Assembly: GCA_000514715.1 (NCBI GenBank)
Contig: AZWL01000001.1
Span: forward strand, 310,186 to 374,185
Source: Streptomyces sp. CNH099
GTDB taxonomy: Bacteria > Actinomycetota > Actinomycetes > Streptomycetales > Streptomycetaceae
Direction of reading: 5' to 3'
DNA: 64,000 nucleotides
In this document: one piece after another, positions 17,067 through 27,645 of the stretch
Layout: each line of letters opens with the position of its first letter
Position numbering within the stretch: the first letter of the stretch is position 1
Made by a program: the position numbers and the translations under genes
The notes under the pieces: model-generated
Seen by the model: only the letters and a program-made list of their open reading frames with translations
Databases searched by the model: none
Told to the model about the DNA's origin: nothing

Positions 17067-18029
17067 ATGGAATCTGAAGTGATCGTGCTCGGCAGCGGCA
17101 TCATCGGTCTGACCAGTGCGGTCGTCCTCGCCGAGGGCGGCTGGCGGGTCACGGTGTGGGCGCGGGAGCCGGCGGAGGAGACGACGTCCGCGGTCGCGGG
17201 CGGGCTGTGGTGGCCGTACCGGATCGAGCCCGAACACCGGGTCGTGGACTGGTCGGTGCGGTCGTTCGAGGTGTACACGCGGCAGGCGGAGCGCGCGGCG
17301 GAGACCGGGGTGCGGATGCGGCCGGGGCTGCAGCTCGGCACCGAGGTCGCCGGCCTGGGGCCGTGGCGGCGCGCCCTGCGCGAGGTGCGCGCCGCGGAGC
17401 CCGCGGAGCTGCCCGGCCAGTACGCGGCGGGCGTGCGCGCGACGGTGCCGATCGTCGACACGGCCACGCACCTGGCGCACCTGCGCGACCGGCTGGCCGC
17501 GGCCGGCGGCCGGATCGAGCGGCGCACCGCGGGCTCACTCGACGAGGCCGGGCGGGCGGCCCCGTACGTCGTCAACTGCACCGGCCTCGGCGCCCGCGAG
17601 CTGGTGCCGGACCCGCAGGTGCGCCCGGTGCAGGGGCAGCTCGTCGTGGTCGAGGACCCGGGTGTGGCGGAGTGGGTGGTCGCGGCGTACCGGGACGCGA
17701 CCGCGACGCTGTACGCGCTCCCGCAGCCGTACGGGCTCGTCCTCGGCGGCACGGCCGTCGAGGACGCCTGGGGCACGGAGCCGGACCCGGCGGTGGCCGC
17801 GGGCATCGTGGCGCGCTGCGCCCGCGTCATCCCCGAGGTGGCCGGCGCCCGCGTCCTCGCCCACCGCGCCGGGCTGCGCCCGGCCAGGCCGGCGGTACGG
17901 CTGGAGGCGGAGCGGCTGCCCGGCGGGGCGCTGTGCGTGCACAACTACGGGCACGGGGGCGCCGGCGTGACGGTGGCGTGGGGCTGCGCCGAGGAGGCCG
18001 CGGAGCTGCTGCCCGCACCGGCCGCATAA
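17067..18029 (+). CDS. FAD-dependent D-amino-acid-oxidase-like enzyme
   Basis: Flavoenzyme of 320 residues predicted to oxidise D-amino acids (or a related amine) to imino acids with release of H2O2. VIVLGSGIIGLTSAVVLAE at 5-23 is the FAD-binding Rossmann motif. TTSAVAGGLWWPYRIEP near 44-60 and the C-terminal CVHNYGHGGAGVTVAWG match the DAAO signatures. I chose ATG 17067 because a CAGACT hexamer ends 6 nt before it, the spacing seen for other leaderless starts here; GTG 17049 is an alternative. It is convergent with the M14 carboxypeptidase and has no transporter neighbour. Confidence 0.87.
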   Translation: MESEVIVLGSGIIGLTSAVVLAEGGWRVTVWAREPAEETTSAVAGGLWWPYRIEPEHRVVDWSVRSFEVYTRQAERAAETGVRMRPGLQLGTEVAGLGPWRRALREVRAAEPAELPGQYAAGVRATVPIVDTATHLAHLRDRLAAAGGRIERRTAGSLDEAGRAAPYVVNCTGLGARELVPDPQVRPVQGQLVVVEDPGVAEWVVAAYRDATATLYALPQPYGLVLGGTAVEDAWGTEPDPAVAAGIVARCARVIPEVAGARVLAHRAGLRPARPAVRLEAERLPGGALCVHNYGHGGAGVTVAWGCAEEAAELLPAPAA

Positions 18030-18067
18030 GCCGCGCCGGCCGCGCGCGCCGACCGTCCGGGCCCCGC

Positions 18068-19396
18068 TCAGCGGCAGTGCTCGACCGGACGGCCGTCCGT
18101 CAGCTCGTACGGCGCGCGCTGGTCCAGCAGCAGCGGCACCAGCGCGCGCAGCGGCTGCCGCAGCGGCACCAGCGCGCCGCCGCCCGGGCGCCGGCGGACC
18201 TCGACGCCGTGCAGGGCGAGTTCGTCGCCGACGGCGCCGTACTGCCCGGCGTCGAGCGCGTAGCCGCACGGCGGGTCGTCGATGACCTGGCCCGGGGCGG
18301 GCGGCTCGTTGTCGGCGCCGCCGAGGAAGACGGGGCCGGTGTCGGCGAGTCCGCGGCGGCGGGCCGCGGCCGTCGCGGTGGCCAGCCGGCCGCGGTGGTC
18401 GGCGGCGTAGTCGAACGTGGCGTCGAGCGCGGTGAGCTGGGAGGTGACGCGCCGGCGGCGGTTGGCCGCGGGGTCGCCGCGCTCGTCGTCGGTGAGCGCG
18501 GTGATGCGCGTCTCGACCAGCAGCCCGGCCGCGTGCTTGAGGCCGGCGGCGTTGCGCAGGATGCGCTCCTGGCCGTCGCCGGCGACCTGGCGGACGGGCT
18601 CGCCGGTCTGCGGGTCGGTCCAGATGCCGTAGACGCCGCTGGAGTAGCCGGCGTCCTCGACGCCGGCGCGGACGTGGTCCTCGGACAGGTGGCGGGCCTC
18701 GCGGTGGACGGCGTCGTGGGTGTTGAGGTTGCGCGGCCAGAGCGCGAGCACGTCCTCGACGTAGTACGGCTCGGCGGCGTCGAACTCGTGCAGGTCGTGG
18801 ATGACGTCGGGGCGGTGGTCGCGGATGACGGCGGCCAGCGCCCGGCCCTCGGCGGTCGCCAGGGCGACGTGGTCGCGGTTGACGTCGACGCCGTCGGCGT
18901 TGCGGCGGGTGCCGGCGGCGCGGCCGTCGGGGTTGGCGTTGGGGACGACCAAAACGGAGGTGCCGGCCAGGAAGCGGCGGGTCCCGGCGTCCGTGCCGTA
19001 CGCCAGGTCGCGCAGGGCGGTCAGGCACGCCTCGCGGGCGGCCGGTTCATCGCCGTGCTGGCCGCAGACGAGCAGGACGACGCTGCCGCGGGCGGCCCGC
19101 GACGGGGGTGGCGGGGCGGGGGCGCCGATGCGTACGAGGTTGAGGGGGCGGCCCTGCGCGGTGGTGCCGATGCGGTCGACGGCGGCGCGCGGGCTCTCCT
19201 CGGCCACCTCGGCCAGGAGCCGCGCCTCCTCGCGCTCGCTGGTCCAGCGGGCGCCGCCGCTGCGCTCGAAGCCGGTGCGCGGCGGGTTGGAGGCCTCCGC
19301 GGGCGGGCCGGTCAGCGGCGCCAGCACGACGGCCGCGGCGCAGGCCGCGAGGGTGGCCGTGCGGAGCACGGCGACGCGGGGGGCGCGTACGCGCAT
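18068..19396 (-). CDS. Secreted M14 family zinc carboxypeptidase
   Basis: Extracellular metallopeptidase of 442 residues predicted to cleave C-terminal residues from peptides or peptidoglycan. A Sec-type signal is visible: basic start MRVRAPR, a hydrophobic core LRTATLAACAAAVVLAPL, and an alanine-rich cleavage region near PAEAS. The first zinc ligands lie in CGQHGDEPA (HxxE), the third in IHDLHEF, and the catalytic glutamate probably in LLVETR. VNRDHVAL and NPDGR support the M14 fold. I start it at ATG 19396, with GGGAG 8 nt upstream; a longer frame to 19510 is not supported by a signal. It faces the MerR gene head to head. Confidence 0.86.
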   Translation of the reverse strand: MRVRAPRVAVLRTATLAACAAAVVLAPLTGPPAEASNPPRTGFERSGGARWTSEREEARLLAEVAEESPRAAVDRIGTTAQGRPLNLVRIGAPAPPPPSRAARGSVVLLVCGQHGDEPAAREACLTALRDLAYGTDAGTRRFLAGTSVLVVPNANPDGRAAGTRRNADGVDVNRDHVALATAEGRALAAVIRDHRPDVIHDLHEFDAAEPYYVEDVLALWPRNLNTHDAVHREARHLSEDHVRAGVEDAGYSSGVYGIWTDPQTGEPVRQVAGDGQERILRNAAGLKHAAGLLVETRITALTDDERGDPAANRRRRVTSQLTALDATFDYAADHRGRLATATAAARRRGLADTGPVFLGGADNEPPAPGQVIDDPPCGYALDAGQYGAVGDELALHGVEVRRRPGGGALVPLRQPLRALVPLLLDQRAPYELTDGRPVEHCR

Positions 19397-19518
19397 GGGC
19401 GGTCTCCCGGGGCGGAGAGCGGAGAGGGTGGCCAGAAGATAGCGGAGAGTGACGCGCCGCAGAAGCCTCCGCGCGCGGCGTATCCGCCGCCGTCGGCCGG
19501 CCGGCGGCACCGCGCTCT

Positions 19519-19548
19519 TTCACATGACCGGTGAGACAGCAATATTGT
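19519..19548 (+). promoter_or_regulatory. Promoter with internal dyad before the MerR gene
   Basis: TTCACA (19519-19524), an 18-bp spacer and TATTGT (19543-19548) form a good promoter whose -10 ends 6 nt before the ATG, so the transcript would be leaderless. TCAC and GTGA flank a 7-bp centre at 19520-19534, inside the spacer where MerR-type regulators bind. Confidence 0.5.
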
Positions 19549-19554
19549 TGGACC

Positions 19555-20352
19555 ATGACGCAGCAGACGGAGGCGGCCGGCCTGACCGTGGACGAGCTGG
19601 CCGCGCGCGCGGGCGTCACCGTGCGCACGGTCCGCTTCTACTCCACCCGCGGGCTGTTGCCCCCGCCCGTCATCGGCCCGCGGCGCGTCGGGCGCTACGG
19701 CCCCGAGCACCTGTCCCGGCTCGCGCTGATCGAGGAGTTGCAGCACCAGGGCCTGACGCTGGCGGCGATCGAGCGGTACGTGCAGCAGCTGCCGCCCGGC
19801 CTCAGCGCCGAGGACCACGCGCTGCACCGCGCGCTGGTGGCCACCTGGGTGCCGGACGCGGCGGCCGAGGTGAGCCGGGCGGAGCTGGAGCGGCGCGCGG
19901 GGCGGTCGCTGACCGACGACGACGTGGCCCGGCTGGCCGCGATGGGCGTGCTGGAGCGTACGCCGCCGGGCGGCGGCCCGTACGGGGCGGAACCCGGCTC
20001 CGGCGACGGCAGCGCCGAAGGCCGGGGTGACGGCGACGGCGACGCCTTCCGGGTCGACCCGGCCGTCCTCCACCTCGGCGTACGGCTGCTCGACGTGCCC
20101 ATCCGGCTGGAGACCATCCGCACCGCCCGGGGCGTGGTGCAGGAGCACTCCCGCGCCGTGGCCCGGGAGCTGACCCGGCTCTTCCGCGACGAGGTGTGGG
20201 AGCCGTTCGGCGAGGCGGGCCCGGACCCGGAGCAGGTGGAGACGATGAAGTCGCTGTCGGCGCACATGCAGCCCATGGTGGTGCAGGCGCTGGTGACGGC
20301 CTTCCAGCGGTCGATGAAGGCGGAGTTGCGGGAGTCCTTCCCCGCGGAGTGA
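19555..20352 (+). CDS. MerR family transcriptional regulator
   Basis: DNA-binding regulator of 265 residues. The N-terminal MerR helix-turn-helix reads LTVDELAARAGVTVRTVRFY at 10-29, with the wing GRYGPEHLSRL and the following dimerisation helix QHQGLTLAAIERYVQQL. The long C-terminal domain has no metal-binding cysteines, so it is not a metal sensor; an organic ligand is more likely. A glycine/aspartate-rich linker (GSGDGSAEGRGDGDGDA) splits that domain. It is convergent with the fatty-acid oxidation operon, a position that suggests, but does not prove, that it controls those genes. Confidence 0.87.
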   Translation: MTQQTEAAGLTVDELAARAGVTVRTVRFYSTRGLLPPPVIGPRRVGRYGPEHLSRLALIEELQHQGLTLAAIERYVQQLPPGLSAEDHALHRALVATWVPDAAAEVSRAELERRAGRSLTDDDVARLAAMGVLERTPPGGGPYGAEPGSGDGSAEGRGDGDGDAFRVDPAVLHLGVRLLDVPIRLETIRTARGVVQEHSRAVARELTRLFRDEVWEPFGEAGPDPEQVETMKSLSAHMQPMVVQALVTAFQRSMKAELRESFPAE

Positions 20353-20390
20353 CCCGGCGCCCGCGGGCCCGTACGGCCCGGCCGCCGCGG

Positions 20391-20439
20391 CCCCCGCCCC
20401 GCCGCCACGAGCCGTCGGCCGCGGGCGGCGGGGCGGGGG
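20391..20439. terminator. Strong bidirectional stem-loop between merR-type gene and fadB
   Basis: Perfect 16-bp GC arms (20391-20406 and 20424-20439) enclose a 17-nt loop. The element lies between convergent stops at 20352 and 20455, so it can end transcription from both sides. Confidence 0.65.
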
Positions 20440-20454
20440 TCGGGCCGGGCCGGG

Positions 20455-22644
20455 TCAGGCGTCGTCGGTGAACCGCTCGCCCTGCTCCGCCTTCCGCAGC
20501 AGCAGCGCGGGCGGCTCGAAGCGCTCGCCGTACGCCGCCGCCAGCTCCCGGGCCCGGGCCGCGAAGCCGGGCAGCCCGCCCTCGTAGCCGTTGATGTACT
20601 GGAGCACGCCGCCCGTCCAGGCCGGGAAGCCGATGCCGAGGATCGAGCCGATGTTCGCGTCCGCGACGGACGTCAGCACGCCCTCCTCGACCAGCCGCAC
20701 GGTGTCCAGCGCCTCCGCGAACAGCATCCGCTCCTGCAGCTCGCGCAGCGCCGGCGGGTCCTGGCCGGCCTTCGTGAAGTGCTCCCGGAGCCCGGGCCAC
20801 AGCCGGGTCCGCCTGCCGTCCTCGTAGTCGTAGAAGCCCGCTCCCCCGGCCCGGCCGGTGCGGCCGAACTCGTCCACCATGCGGTCGATGACCGCCTCCG
20901 CCGGGTGCACGGGGTAGCTGCCGCCGGCGGCCTCGACGGCCGCGCGGGTCTCGTTGCGGATCTTCCTCGGCAGCGTGAGGGTCAGCTCGTCCAGCAGGGA
21001 CAGCACCTTGGCGGGGTAGCCGGCCTGGGCGGCGGCCTGCTCGACGGTCGCGGGCTCGATGCCCTCGCCGACCATGGCGACGCCCTCGTTGATGAAGTGG
21101 CCGATCACGCGGGAGGTGAAGAAGCCGCGCGAGTCGTTCACGACGATCGGGGTCTTGGAGATCTGCCGTACGAGGTCGAAGGCGCGGGCCAGCGCCTCGT
21201 CCCCGGTGCGCTCGCCGCGGACGATCTCCACCAGCGGCATCCTGTCGACGGGCGAGAAGAAGTGCAGGCCGATGAAGTCCCGCGGCCGGTCGACGCCCTC
21301 GGCGAGCAGCGTGATCGGGAGGGTGGAGGTGTTCGAGCAGAGCAGGGCGTCGGGGGCGACGGTGTCCTGGATCTCCTGGAACACCTTGTGCTTGAGCGCC
21401 GGGTCCTCGAAGACCGCCTCGATGACGGCGTCGCAGCCGGCCAGTTCCGCGGGGTCCGCGGCGGGGGTGATACGGGCCAGCAGCGCGTCCCGCTTCTCCT
21501 CGGTCGTACGGCCCTTCGCGAGCTGCTTGTCCAGCAGCCCGGCGGAGTACGCCTTGCCCTTCTCGGCCGCCTCGACCGACACGTCCTTCAGCACGACCTC
21601 GATGCCGGCGCGGGCGCAGGCGTACGCGATGCCGGCGCCCATCATCCCGGCGCCCAGCACGGCGACCTTCGACACGCGCCGTTCGGCGATCCCGTCCGGG
21701 CGGGAGCGGCCGGCGTTGACGGCCTGCAGGTCGAAGAAGAACGCCTGGATCATGTTCTTGGCGGTCTGCCCGACGGCCAGGTCGACGAAGTAGCGGGCCT
21801 CGACGACCTGGGCGGTCTCGAAGTCGACCTGGGAGCCCTCGACGGCCGCCGCCATGATCGCGCGGGGGGCGGGGAACGGGGCGCCGTTCAGCTGCTTCTG
21901 CAGGTTGGCGGGGAACGCCGGGAGGTCGGCGGCGAACTTCGGGTTCGCGGGCGTACCGCCGGGGATCCGGTACCCGGGTTCGTCCCAGGGCTGCCGGGAC
22001 TCCGGGTGGGCGTCGACGAACGCGCGGGCGGCGGCGCGCAGCTCCTCCTCGGTCCCGACGACCTCGTGCACGAGCCCGTTCTCCAGCGCCCGCCGCGGCC
22101 GGTACCGGGTGCCCTGCAGCAGCACCTTCAGCAGCGCGTCGGCGATGCCCATGAGCCGCACGGTGCGGGTGACGCCGCCGCCCGCGGGCAGCAGGCCCAG
22201 GGTGACCTCGGGCAGCCCGATCTTCGCGCCGGGCGCGTCGAGGGCGACGCGGTGGTGGCAGGCGAGGGCGATCTCGTAGCCGCCGCCGAGGGCCGCTCCG
22301 TTGATGGCCGCGACGACGGGCACGCCGAGCGTCTCGATGCGCCGCAGGGCGCGCTTGACGGCCAGGCCGGTGTCGAACGCCTCGCGGGCGTGCTCGCGGT
22401 CGATGCGGATGAGGTCGTGCAGGTCGCCGCCGGCGAAGAAGGTCTTCTTGGCGGAGGCGAAGACGACGCCGCGCACACCGTCGCGCTCGGCCTCCAGCCT
22501 GTCGGCGACGGCGGTGAGCGACTGGATGAAGTCCGCGTTCATGGTGTTGGCGGACTGGTTCGGGTCGTCCAGGACGAGGGTGACGAGGCCGGTGTCGTCC
22601 TGCTCCCAGCGAATCGTGTTCGTGTGGCTCGTGGCTGTGCTCAT
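20455..22644 (-). CDS. fadB: Bifunctional enoyl-CoA hydratase / 3-hydroxyacyl-CoA dehydrogenase
   Basis: Fatty-acid beta-oxidation fusion enzyme of 729 residues. The crotonase domain covers about 10-200, with the oxyanion motifs FFAGGDLHDL near 71-80 and NGAALGGGYEIALACHH. The NAD-binding 3HCDH domain starts with KVAVLGAGMMGAGIAYACA near 327 and has the SNTSTLPIT motif. Two C-terminal 3HCDH domains follow, with HFFSPVDRMPLVEIV. It is the last gene of a leftward operon with thiolase 36 nt upstream, so hydration, oxidation and thiolysis are encoded together. GGAG lies 10 nt before the ATG. No frameshift or missing motif is apparent. Confidence 0.93.
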   Translation of the reverse strand: MSTATSHTNTIRWEQDDTGLVTLVLDDPNQSANTMNADFIQSLTAVADRLEAERDGVRGVVFASAKKTFFAGGDLHDLIRIDREHAREAFDTGLAVKRALRRIETLGVPVVAAINGAALGGGYEIALACHHRVALDAPGAKIGLPEVTLGLLPAGGGVTRTVRLMGIADALLKVLLQGTRYRPRRALENGLVHEVVGTEEELRAAARAFVDAHPESRQPWDEPGYRIPGGTPANPKFAADLPAFPANLQKQLNGAPFPAPRAIMAAAVEGSQVDFETAQVVEARYFVDLAVGQTAKNMIQAFFFDLQAVNAGRSRPDGIAERRVSKVAVLGAGMMGAGIAYACARAGIEVVLKDVSVEAAEKGKAYSAGLLDKQLAKGRTTEEKRDALLARITPAADPAELAGCDAVIEAVFEDPALKHKVFQEIQDTVAPDALLCSNTSTLPITLLAEGVDRPRDFIGLHFFSPVDRMPLVEIVRGERTGDEALARAFDLVRQISKTPIVVNDSRGFFTSRVIGHFINEGVAMVGEGIEPATVEQAAAQAGYPAKVLSLLDELTLTLPRKIRNETRAAVEAAGGSYPVHPAEAVIDRMVDEFGRTGRAGGAGFYDYEDGRRTRLWPGLREHFTKAGQDPPALRELQERMLFAEALDTVRLVEEGVLTSVADANIGSILGIGFPAWTGGVLQYINGYEGGLPGFAARARELAAAYGERFEPPALLLRKAEQGERFTDDA

Positions 22645-22680
22645 ACGGTGGGATCTCCGTGTGCGGGGGGGCGGGACGGG

Positions 22681-23916
<1,236 letters not shown>

Positions 23917-23929
23917 GGTGGTCAGCCTC

Positions 23930-25072
23930 TCAGGAGAGCAGGGAGCGGCCGATGATCTCTTTCATGATCTCGGTGGTGCCGCCGTAGATGGTCTGGACGC
24001 GCCCGTCGGTGAAGGCGCGGGCCACGGGGTACTCGTTCATGTAGCCGTAGCCGCCGTGCAGCTGCAGGCAGCGGTCGGCGGTGCGCTTCTGCAGTTCCGT
24101 CGCCCACCACTTGGCCATCGAGGCGTGCACCGCGTCGAGTTCCCCGGCCGCCAGGTCCTCGATGCAGCGGTCGACGAACGTGCGGGTCACGGCGCACTCG
24201 GTGGCCATCTCGGCCATCTCGAAGCGGATGTGCTGGAACCGGCCGAGCGGGCGGCCGAACGCCTCGCGTTCCTTCACGTACGCCGTGGTGACCTCGACAA
24301 GGTGCTCGGCGGCGGCGACGGCGGCGACGGCGATGGCCATGCGCTCCTGCGGCAGGTTGGTCATGAGGTGGCCGAACGCCCCGTCCCGGGTGCCGAGCAG
24401 GTTCTCCTTCGGCACCCGCACGTCGGTGAAGAACAGCTCGGCGGTGTCCTGGGCCTTCTGGCCGATCTTGTCGAGGTTGCGGCCGCGTTCGAAGCCCGCC
24501 GTGCCGCGCTCGACGGCCAGCAGGCTCAGCCCGTGGGCGCCGCCCTCGGGGGTGGTCCTGGCGACCACGACGACGAGGTCGGCGAGGATGCCGTTGGAGA
24601 TGAACGTCTTGGCGCCGTTGAGCAGCCAGTGGTCGCCGCGGTCCTCGGCGGTGGTGCGGATGCCCTGCAGGTCGGAGCCGGCGCCGGGCTCGGTCATGGC
24701 GATGGCGGTGATCAGCTCGCCGGCGCAGAAGCCGGGCAGCCAGCGCCGCTTCTGCGCGTCGGTCGCCAGGGAGGTCAGGTACGGGCCGACGATGTCGTTG
24801 TGCAGCCCGACGGCGAGGCCGGCGACGCCGGCGCGGGCGAACTCCTCGGCCAGTACGGCCGCGAAGCGGTAGTCGTCCTGGCCCCCGCCGCCGTACTCCT
24901 CGGGGACGGCGAGGCCGAGCAGGCCCTGCCGGCCGGCGGCGAGCCAGGCGTCGCGGGAGACGACGCCGTCGGCCTCCCACTTCTCGTAGTGCGGGGTGAC
25001 CTCCTTGGCCAGGAAGGTCCGCACGGTCTCGCGGAAGGCCTCGTGTTCGGGCCCGTACAGCCGGCGCTTCAA
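23930..25072 (-). CDS. Acyl-CoA dehydrogenase
   Basis: FAD enzyme of 380 residues that introduces the alpha,beta double bond in acyl-Co[17 protein letters not shown] near 130-145 is the first family signature. The C-terminal [23 protein letters not shown] contains the second signature, and the catalytic glutamate is probably in [15 protein letters not shown]. There is no ATG near the conserved N-terminus. The start is a TTG at 25072 that overlaps the previous stop as TTGA and has AGGAGGAG just upstream. The neighbouring CoA-transferase and thiolase make a complete activation/oxidation set. Confidence 0.92.
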   Translation of the reverse strand: MKRRLYGPEHEAFRETVRTFLAKEVTPHYEKWEADGVVSRDAWLAAGRQGLLGLAVPEEYGGGGQDDYRFAAVLAEEFARAGVAGLAVGLHNDIVGPYLTSLATDAQKRRWLPGFCAGELITAIAMTEPGAGSDLQGIRTTAEDRGDHWLLNGAKTFISNGILADLVVVVARTTPEGGAHGLSLLAVERGTAGFERGRNLDKIGQKAQDTAELFFTDVRVPKENLLGTRDGAFGHLMTNLPQERMAIAVAAVAAAEHLVEVTTAYVKEREAFGRPLGRFQHIRFEMAEMATECAVTRTFVDRCIEDLAAGELDAVHASMAKWWATELQKRTADRCLQLHGGYGYMNEYPVARAFTDGRVQTIYGGTTEIMKEIIGRSLLS

Positions 25073-26238
25073 CGCTCCTCCTGGCAGGGTTCCGGGGACG
25101 GGGACGGGGACGGGGTCAGGGCGGGGACGTCCCAGTCGCGGGCGACGTCCGCCGTGTCGGCGCCCGGGCTCGGGGGCGGCCGGCGCACGGCGCCGGGGGT
25201 GGCGGAGAACCGGGGCGCGGGGGCGGGCTGGACGGCGCCGTGGTGCTCGGCGAGGGTGCCGCGGGCGGCGAGGTGCGGGTGGTCGCGGGCCTCGCGCAGG
25301 GACAGCACGGGGGCGACGCAGGCGTCCGAGCCGGCGAAGACCTCCGTCCACTCCGCGCGCGTACGCGTCCGGAAGCGGGCGGCCAGCCGCTCGCGCAGCT
25401 CCGCCCAGGCCGCGGGGTCGCTCCGGTCGGGGAGGGCGCCGGCCGCGCCGTCGCCGGCGCCGAGGAGCCGGACGAACTCCTCGTAGAACGCGGGCTCCAG
25501 CGCGCCGACGGCCATGTACCCGCCGTCCGCGGTCTCGTAGACGCCGTAGAACGGCGCGCCCCCGTCGAGGAGGTTGACGCCGCGGCGGTCCTGCCAGGCG
25601 CCGGCGGCGGCCATGGCGTGGATCATCGCGGTGAGGTGCGCGGTGCCGTCCACGATGGCCGCGTCGACGACCTGCCCCTGCCCGGTGGTGCGGGCGTGCT
25701 GCAGTGCGGCCAGCACGCCGACGACGAGGTAGAGGGAGCCGCCGGCGTAGTCCCCGAGGAGGTTGGCGGGGACGGCCGGCGGGCCGCCGGGCGGGCCGAT
25801 CATGCCGAGTGCGCCGGTGACGGCGACGTAGCCGATGTCGTGGCCGGCGGTCTGCGCGAGCGGGCCGTCCTGGCCCCAGCCCGTCATGCGGCCGTACACC
25901 AGCCGGGGGTTGCGGGCGAGGCACTCCGCGGGGCCGACGCCGAGGCGCTCGGCGACGCCGGGGCGGTAGCCCTCCACGAGGACGTCGGCGCGGCCTGCGA
26001 GGTCGAGCGCGGCGGCGGCGCCCGCCGGGGACTTGAGGTCCAGGACGACGGAGCGCTTGTTGCGGTTGGTGGTGTCGTGCGCGGGGTCGATGCCGAGCCC
26101 CGGGCCGCCAGGCCGGTCGACGCGGACGACGTCGGCGCCGAGGTCGGCGAGCAGCATCGCGGCGAACGGCCCGGGTCCGATGCCGGCCAGTTCGACCACG
26201 CGGACGCCGTGCAGCGGGCCGTGCCCCGTGCTCCCCAT
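25069..26238 (-). CDS. CaiB/BaiF family CoA-transferase
   Basis: Class III CoA-transferase or alpha-methylacyl-CoA racemase relative, 389 residues. VRVVELAGIGPGPFAAMLLADLGADVVRVD near 12-41 is the family N-terminus, and NRNKRSVVLDLK follows. The catalytic aspartate is likely in LLGDYAGGSLYL. As first gene of the fad operon it may activate or epimerise a branched acyl substrate. The C-terminal tail has a small SP repeat (TPSPSPSPEP) encoded by a short tandem repeat near 25090-25115. I chose ATG 26238; an upstream ATG at 26292 would place the start inside the operator-like repeats. Confidence 0.87.
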   Translation of the reverse strand: MGSTGHGPLHGVRVVELAGIGPGPFAAMLLADLGADVVRVDRPGGPGLGIDPAHDTTNRNKRSVVLDLKSPAGAAAALDLAGRADVLVEGYRPGVAERLGVGPAECLARNPRLVYGRMTGWGQDGPLAQTAGHDIGYVAVTGALGMIGPPGGPPAVPANLLGDYAGGSLYLVVGVLAALQHARTTGQGQVVDAAIVDGTAHLTAMIHAMAAAGAWQDRRGVNLLDGGAPFYGVYETADGGYMAVGALEPAFYEEFVRLLGAGDGAAGALPDRSDPAAWAELRERLAARFRTRTRAEWTEVFAGSDACVAPVLSLREARDHPHLAARGTLAEHHGAVQPAPAPRFSATPGAVRRPPPSPGADTADVARDWDVPALTPSPSPSPEPCQEER

Positions 26239-26251
26239 CAAGCCCCCAGCA

Positions 26252-26274
26252 GTGTGACACCAACTGTGTAACAC
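26252..26274. promoter_or_regulatory. Twin GTGTnACAC operator-like palindromes in a divergent promoter region
   Basis: GTGTGACAC (26252-26260) and GTGTAACAC (26266-26274) are each 9-bp palindromes, 14 bp centre to centre. They lie 14 bp upstream of the CaiB/BaiF start and 111 bp upstream of the divergent reductase gene, so a dimeric repressor bound here could control the fad operon. I cannot name the regulator. Confidence 0.5.
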
Positions 26275-26384
26275 CAGAGATGATAAGAACACGTTTCAGT
26301 GGGCACAAGGGCAAAGGGGTGCACGCCCGGAATCCGCCGTCCGCCGCGTCGACGGAACGGCGCCCGTGGACCACCCTGGGAGCC

Positions 26385-27584
26385 ATGGCAGACGAGTCCC
26401 GACCGCACGACCTCATCCTGTTCGGCGCCACGGGCTTCACCGGCGGCCTCACCGCCGAGTACCTCGCCCGCCACGCGCCGCCCGGCTGCCGCTGGGCGCT
26501 GGCCGGGCGCGACCCCGGGAGGCTGGCGGACGTACGCGACCGGCTGGCCGCCGTCCGGCGGGAGTGGGGCGACCTGCCGCTGCTCGCCGCGGACGCCACG
26601 GATCCCGCGTCGCTGCACCGGCTGGCCGGGCAGACCCGGGTGGTGGCCACGACGGTCGGGCCCTACCTGCGCTACGGCGAACCGCTCGTCGCCGCGTGTG
26701 CCGCGGCCGGGACGGACTACGCGGACCTGGCCGGCGAGCCGGAGTTCGTCGACCGGGTCTACCTGCGCCACCACGAGCGGGCCCGGGCGACCGGGGCCCG
26801 GCTGGTGCACGCCTGCGGGTTCGACTGCACGCCGTTCGACCTCGGCGTGCGCTTCACCGTCGAGCAGCTGCCGGAGGACGTGCCGCTGCGGGTCGACGGC
26901 TTCCTGCGCGCCGCCGGCCGGATCTCCGGCGGAACGCTGGCGTCCGCGCTCGGGGCCGTCTCCCGGCCGCTGCCGGCGGCGCGCGCGGCCCGGGCCCGCC
27001 GCGGGGCCGAGCCGCCGGTCCCGGGGCGCCGGGTGCGGGCGCCGCTGGGCGCGCCGGTGCGCAGCGGCGCGCTGCGGACCTGGGGGCTGCCGATACCGAC
27101 GCTGGAGTCCCGGGTGGTGGCGCGGTCGGCCGCCGCGCTGCCGCGGTACGGCCCGGACTTCCGCTACCGCCACTACGCGGCCGTGCGGCGGCTGCCCGTC
27201 GCCGCCGGCACCGTGCTCGGCGCCGGGGCCTTCGCCGCGGCGGCGCAGGTGCCGCCGCTGCGGAGGCTGATGGCCTCCCGGCTGGCCCCGGGCACCGGGC
27301 CGAGCGAGGAGCGGCGGGCGCGCAGCTGGTTCTCCGCCCGCTTCGTGGGCACGGCCCCCGACCGGCGAGTGCTGACGGAGGTCAGCGGCGGCGACCCGGC
27401 GTACGACGAGACGGCGAAGATCCTGGCGGAGGCGGCGCTGTGCCTGGCCCACGACCCGCTGCCGGAGACGTCGGGGCAGGTCACCACGGCGCAGGCCATG
27501 GGCGGGGCGCTCACGGAGCGGCTGGTGGCGGCGGGCATGGGCTTCCGGGTGCGGAGCACGTCGGCCCTCCCGGGGTCCCCGTAG
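26385..27584 (+). CDS. Saccharopine-dehydrogenase-like NAD(P)-binding protein
   Basis: Soluble oxidoreductase-fold protein of 399 residues, similar to the mycobacterial trans-acting enoyl reductase group rather than to true saccharopine dehydrogenase. DLILFGATGFTGGLTAEYLARH at about 9-30 is the Rossmann start, and ALAGRDPGRL follows. VGPYLRYGEPLVAACAAAGTDYADLAGE near 87-114 and HACGFDCTPFDLGV near 143-156 are hallmark stretches. GGGAG lies just before ATG 26385. Being divergent from the fad operon across the twin operators suggests a lipid-related role, but the substrate is unknown. Confidence 0.85.
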   Translation: MADESRPHDLILFGATGFTGGLTAEYLARHAPPGCRWALAGRDPGRLADVRDRLAAVRREWGDLPLLAADATDPASLHRLAGQTRVVATTVGPYLRYGEPLVAACAAAGTDYADLAGEPEFVDRVYLRHHERARATGARLVHACGFDCTPFDLGVRFTVEQLPEDVPLRVDGFLRAAGRISGGTLASALGAVSRPLPAARAARARRGAEPPVPGRRVRAPLGAPVRSGALRTWGLPIPTLESRVVARSAAALPRYGPDFRYRHYAAVRRLPVAAGTVLGAGAFAAAAQVPPLRRLMASRLAPGTGPSEERRARSWFSARFVGTAPDRRVLTEVSGGDPAYDETAKILAEAALCLAHDPLPETSGQVTTAQAMGGALTERLVAAGMGFRVRSTSALPGSP

Positions 27585-27645
27585 CGGAGCGGTTTCGCGC
27601 AGTCCGCGCAGGTCCGCGCACGCCGTGGCGGCGGCCCGTCCGCCG

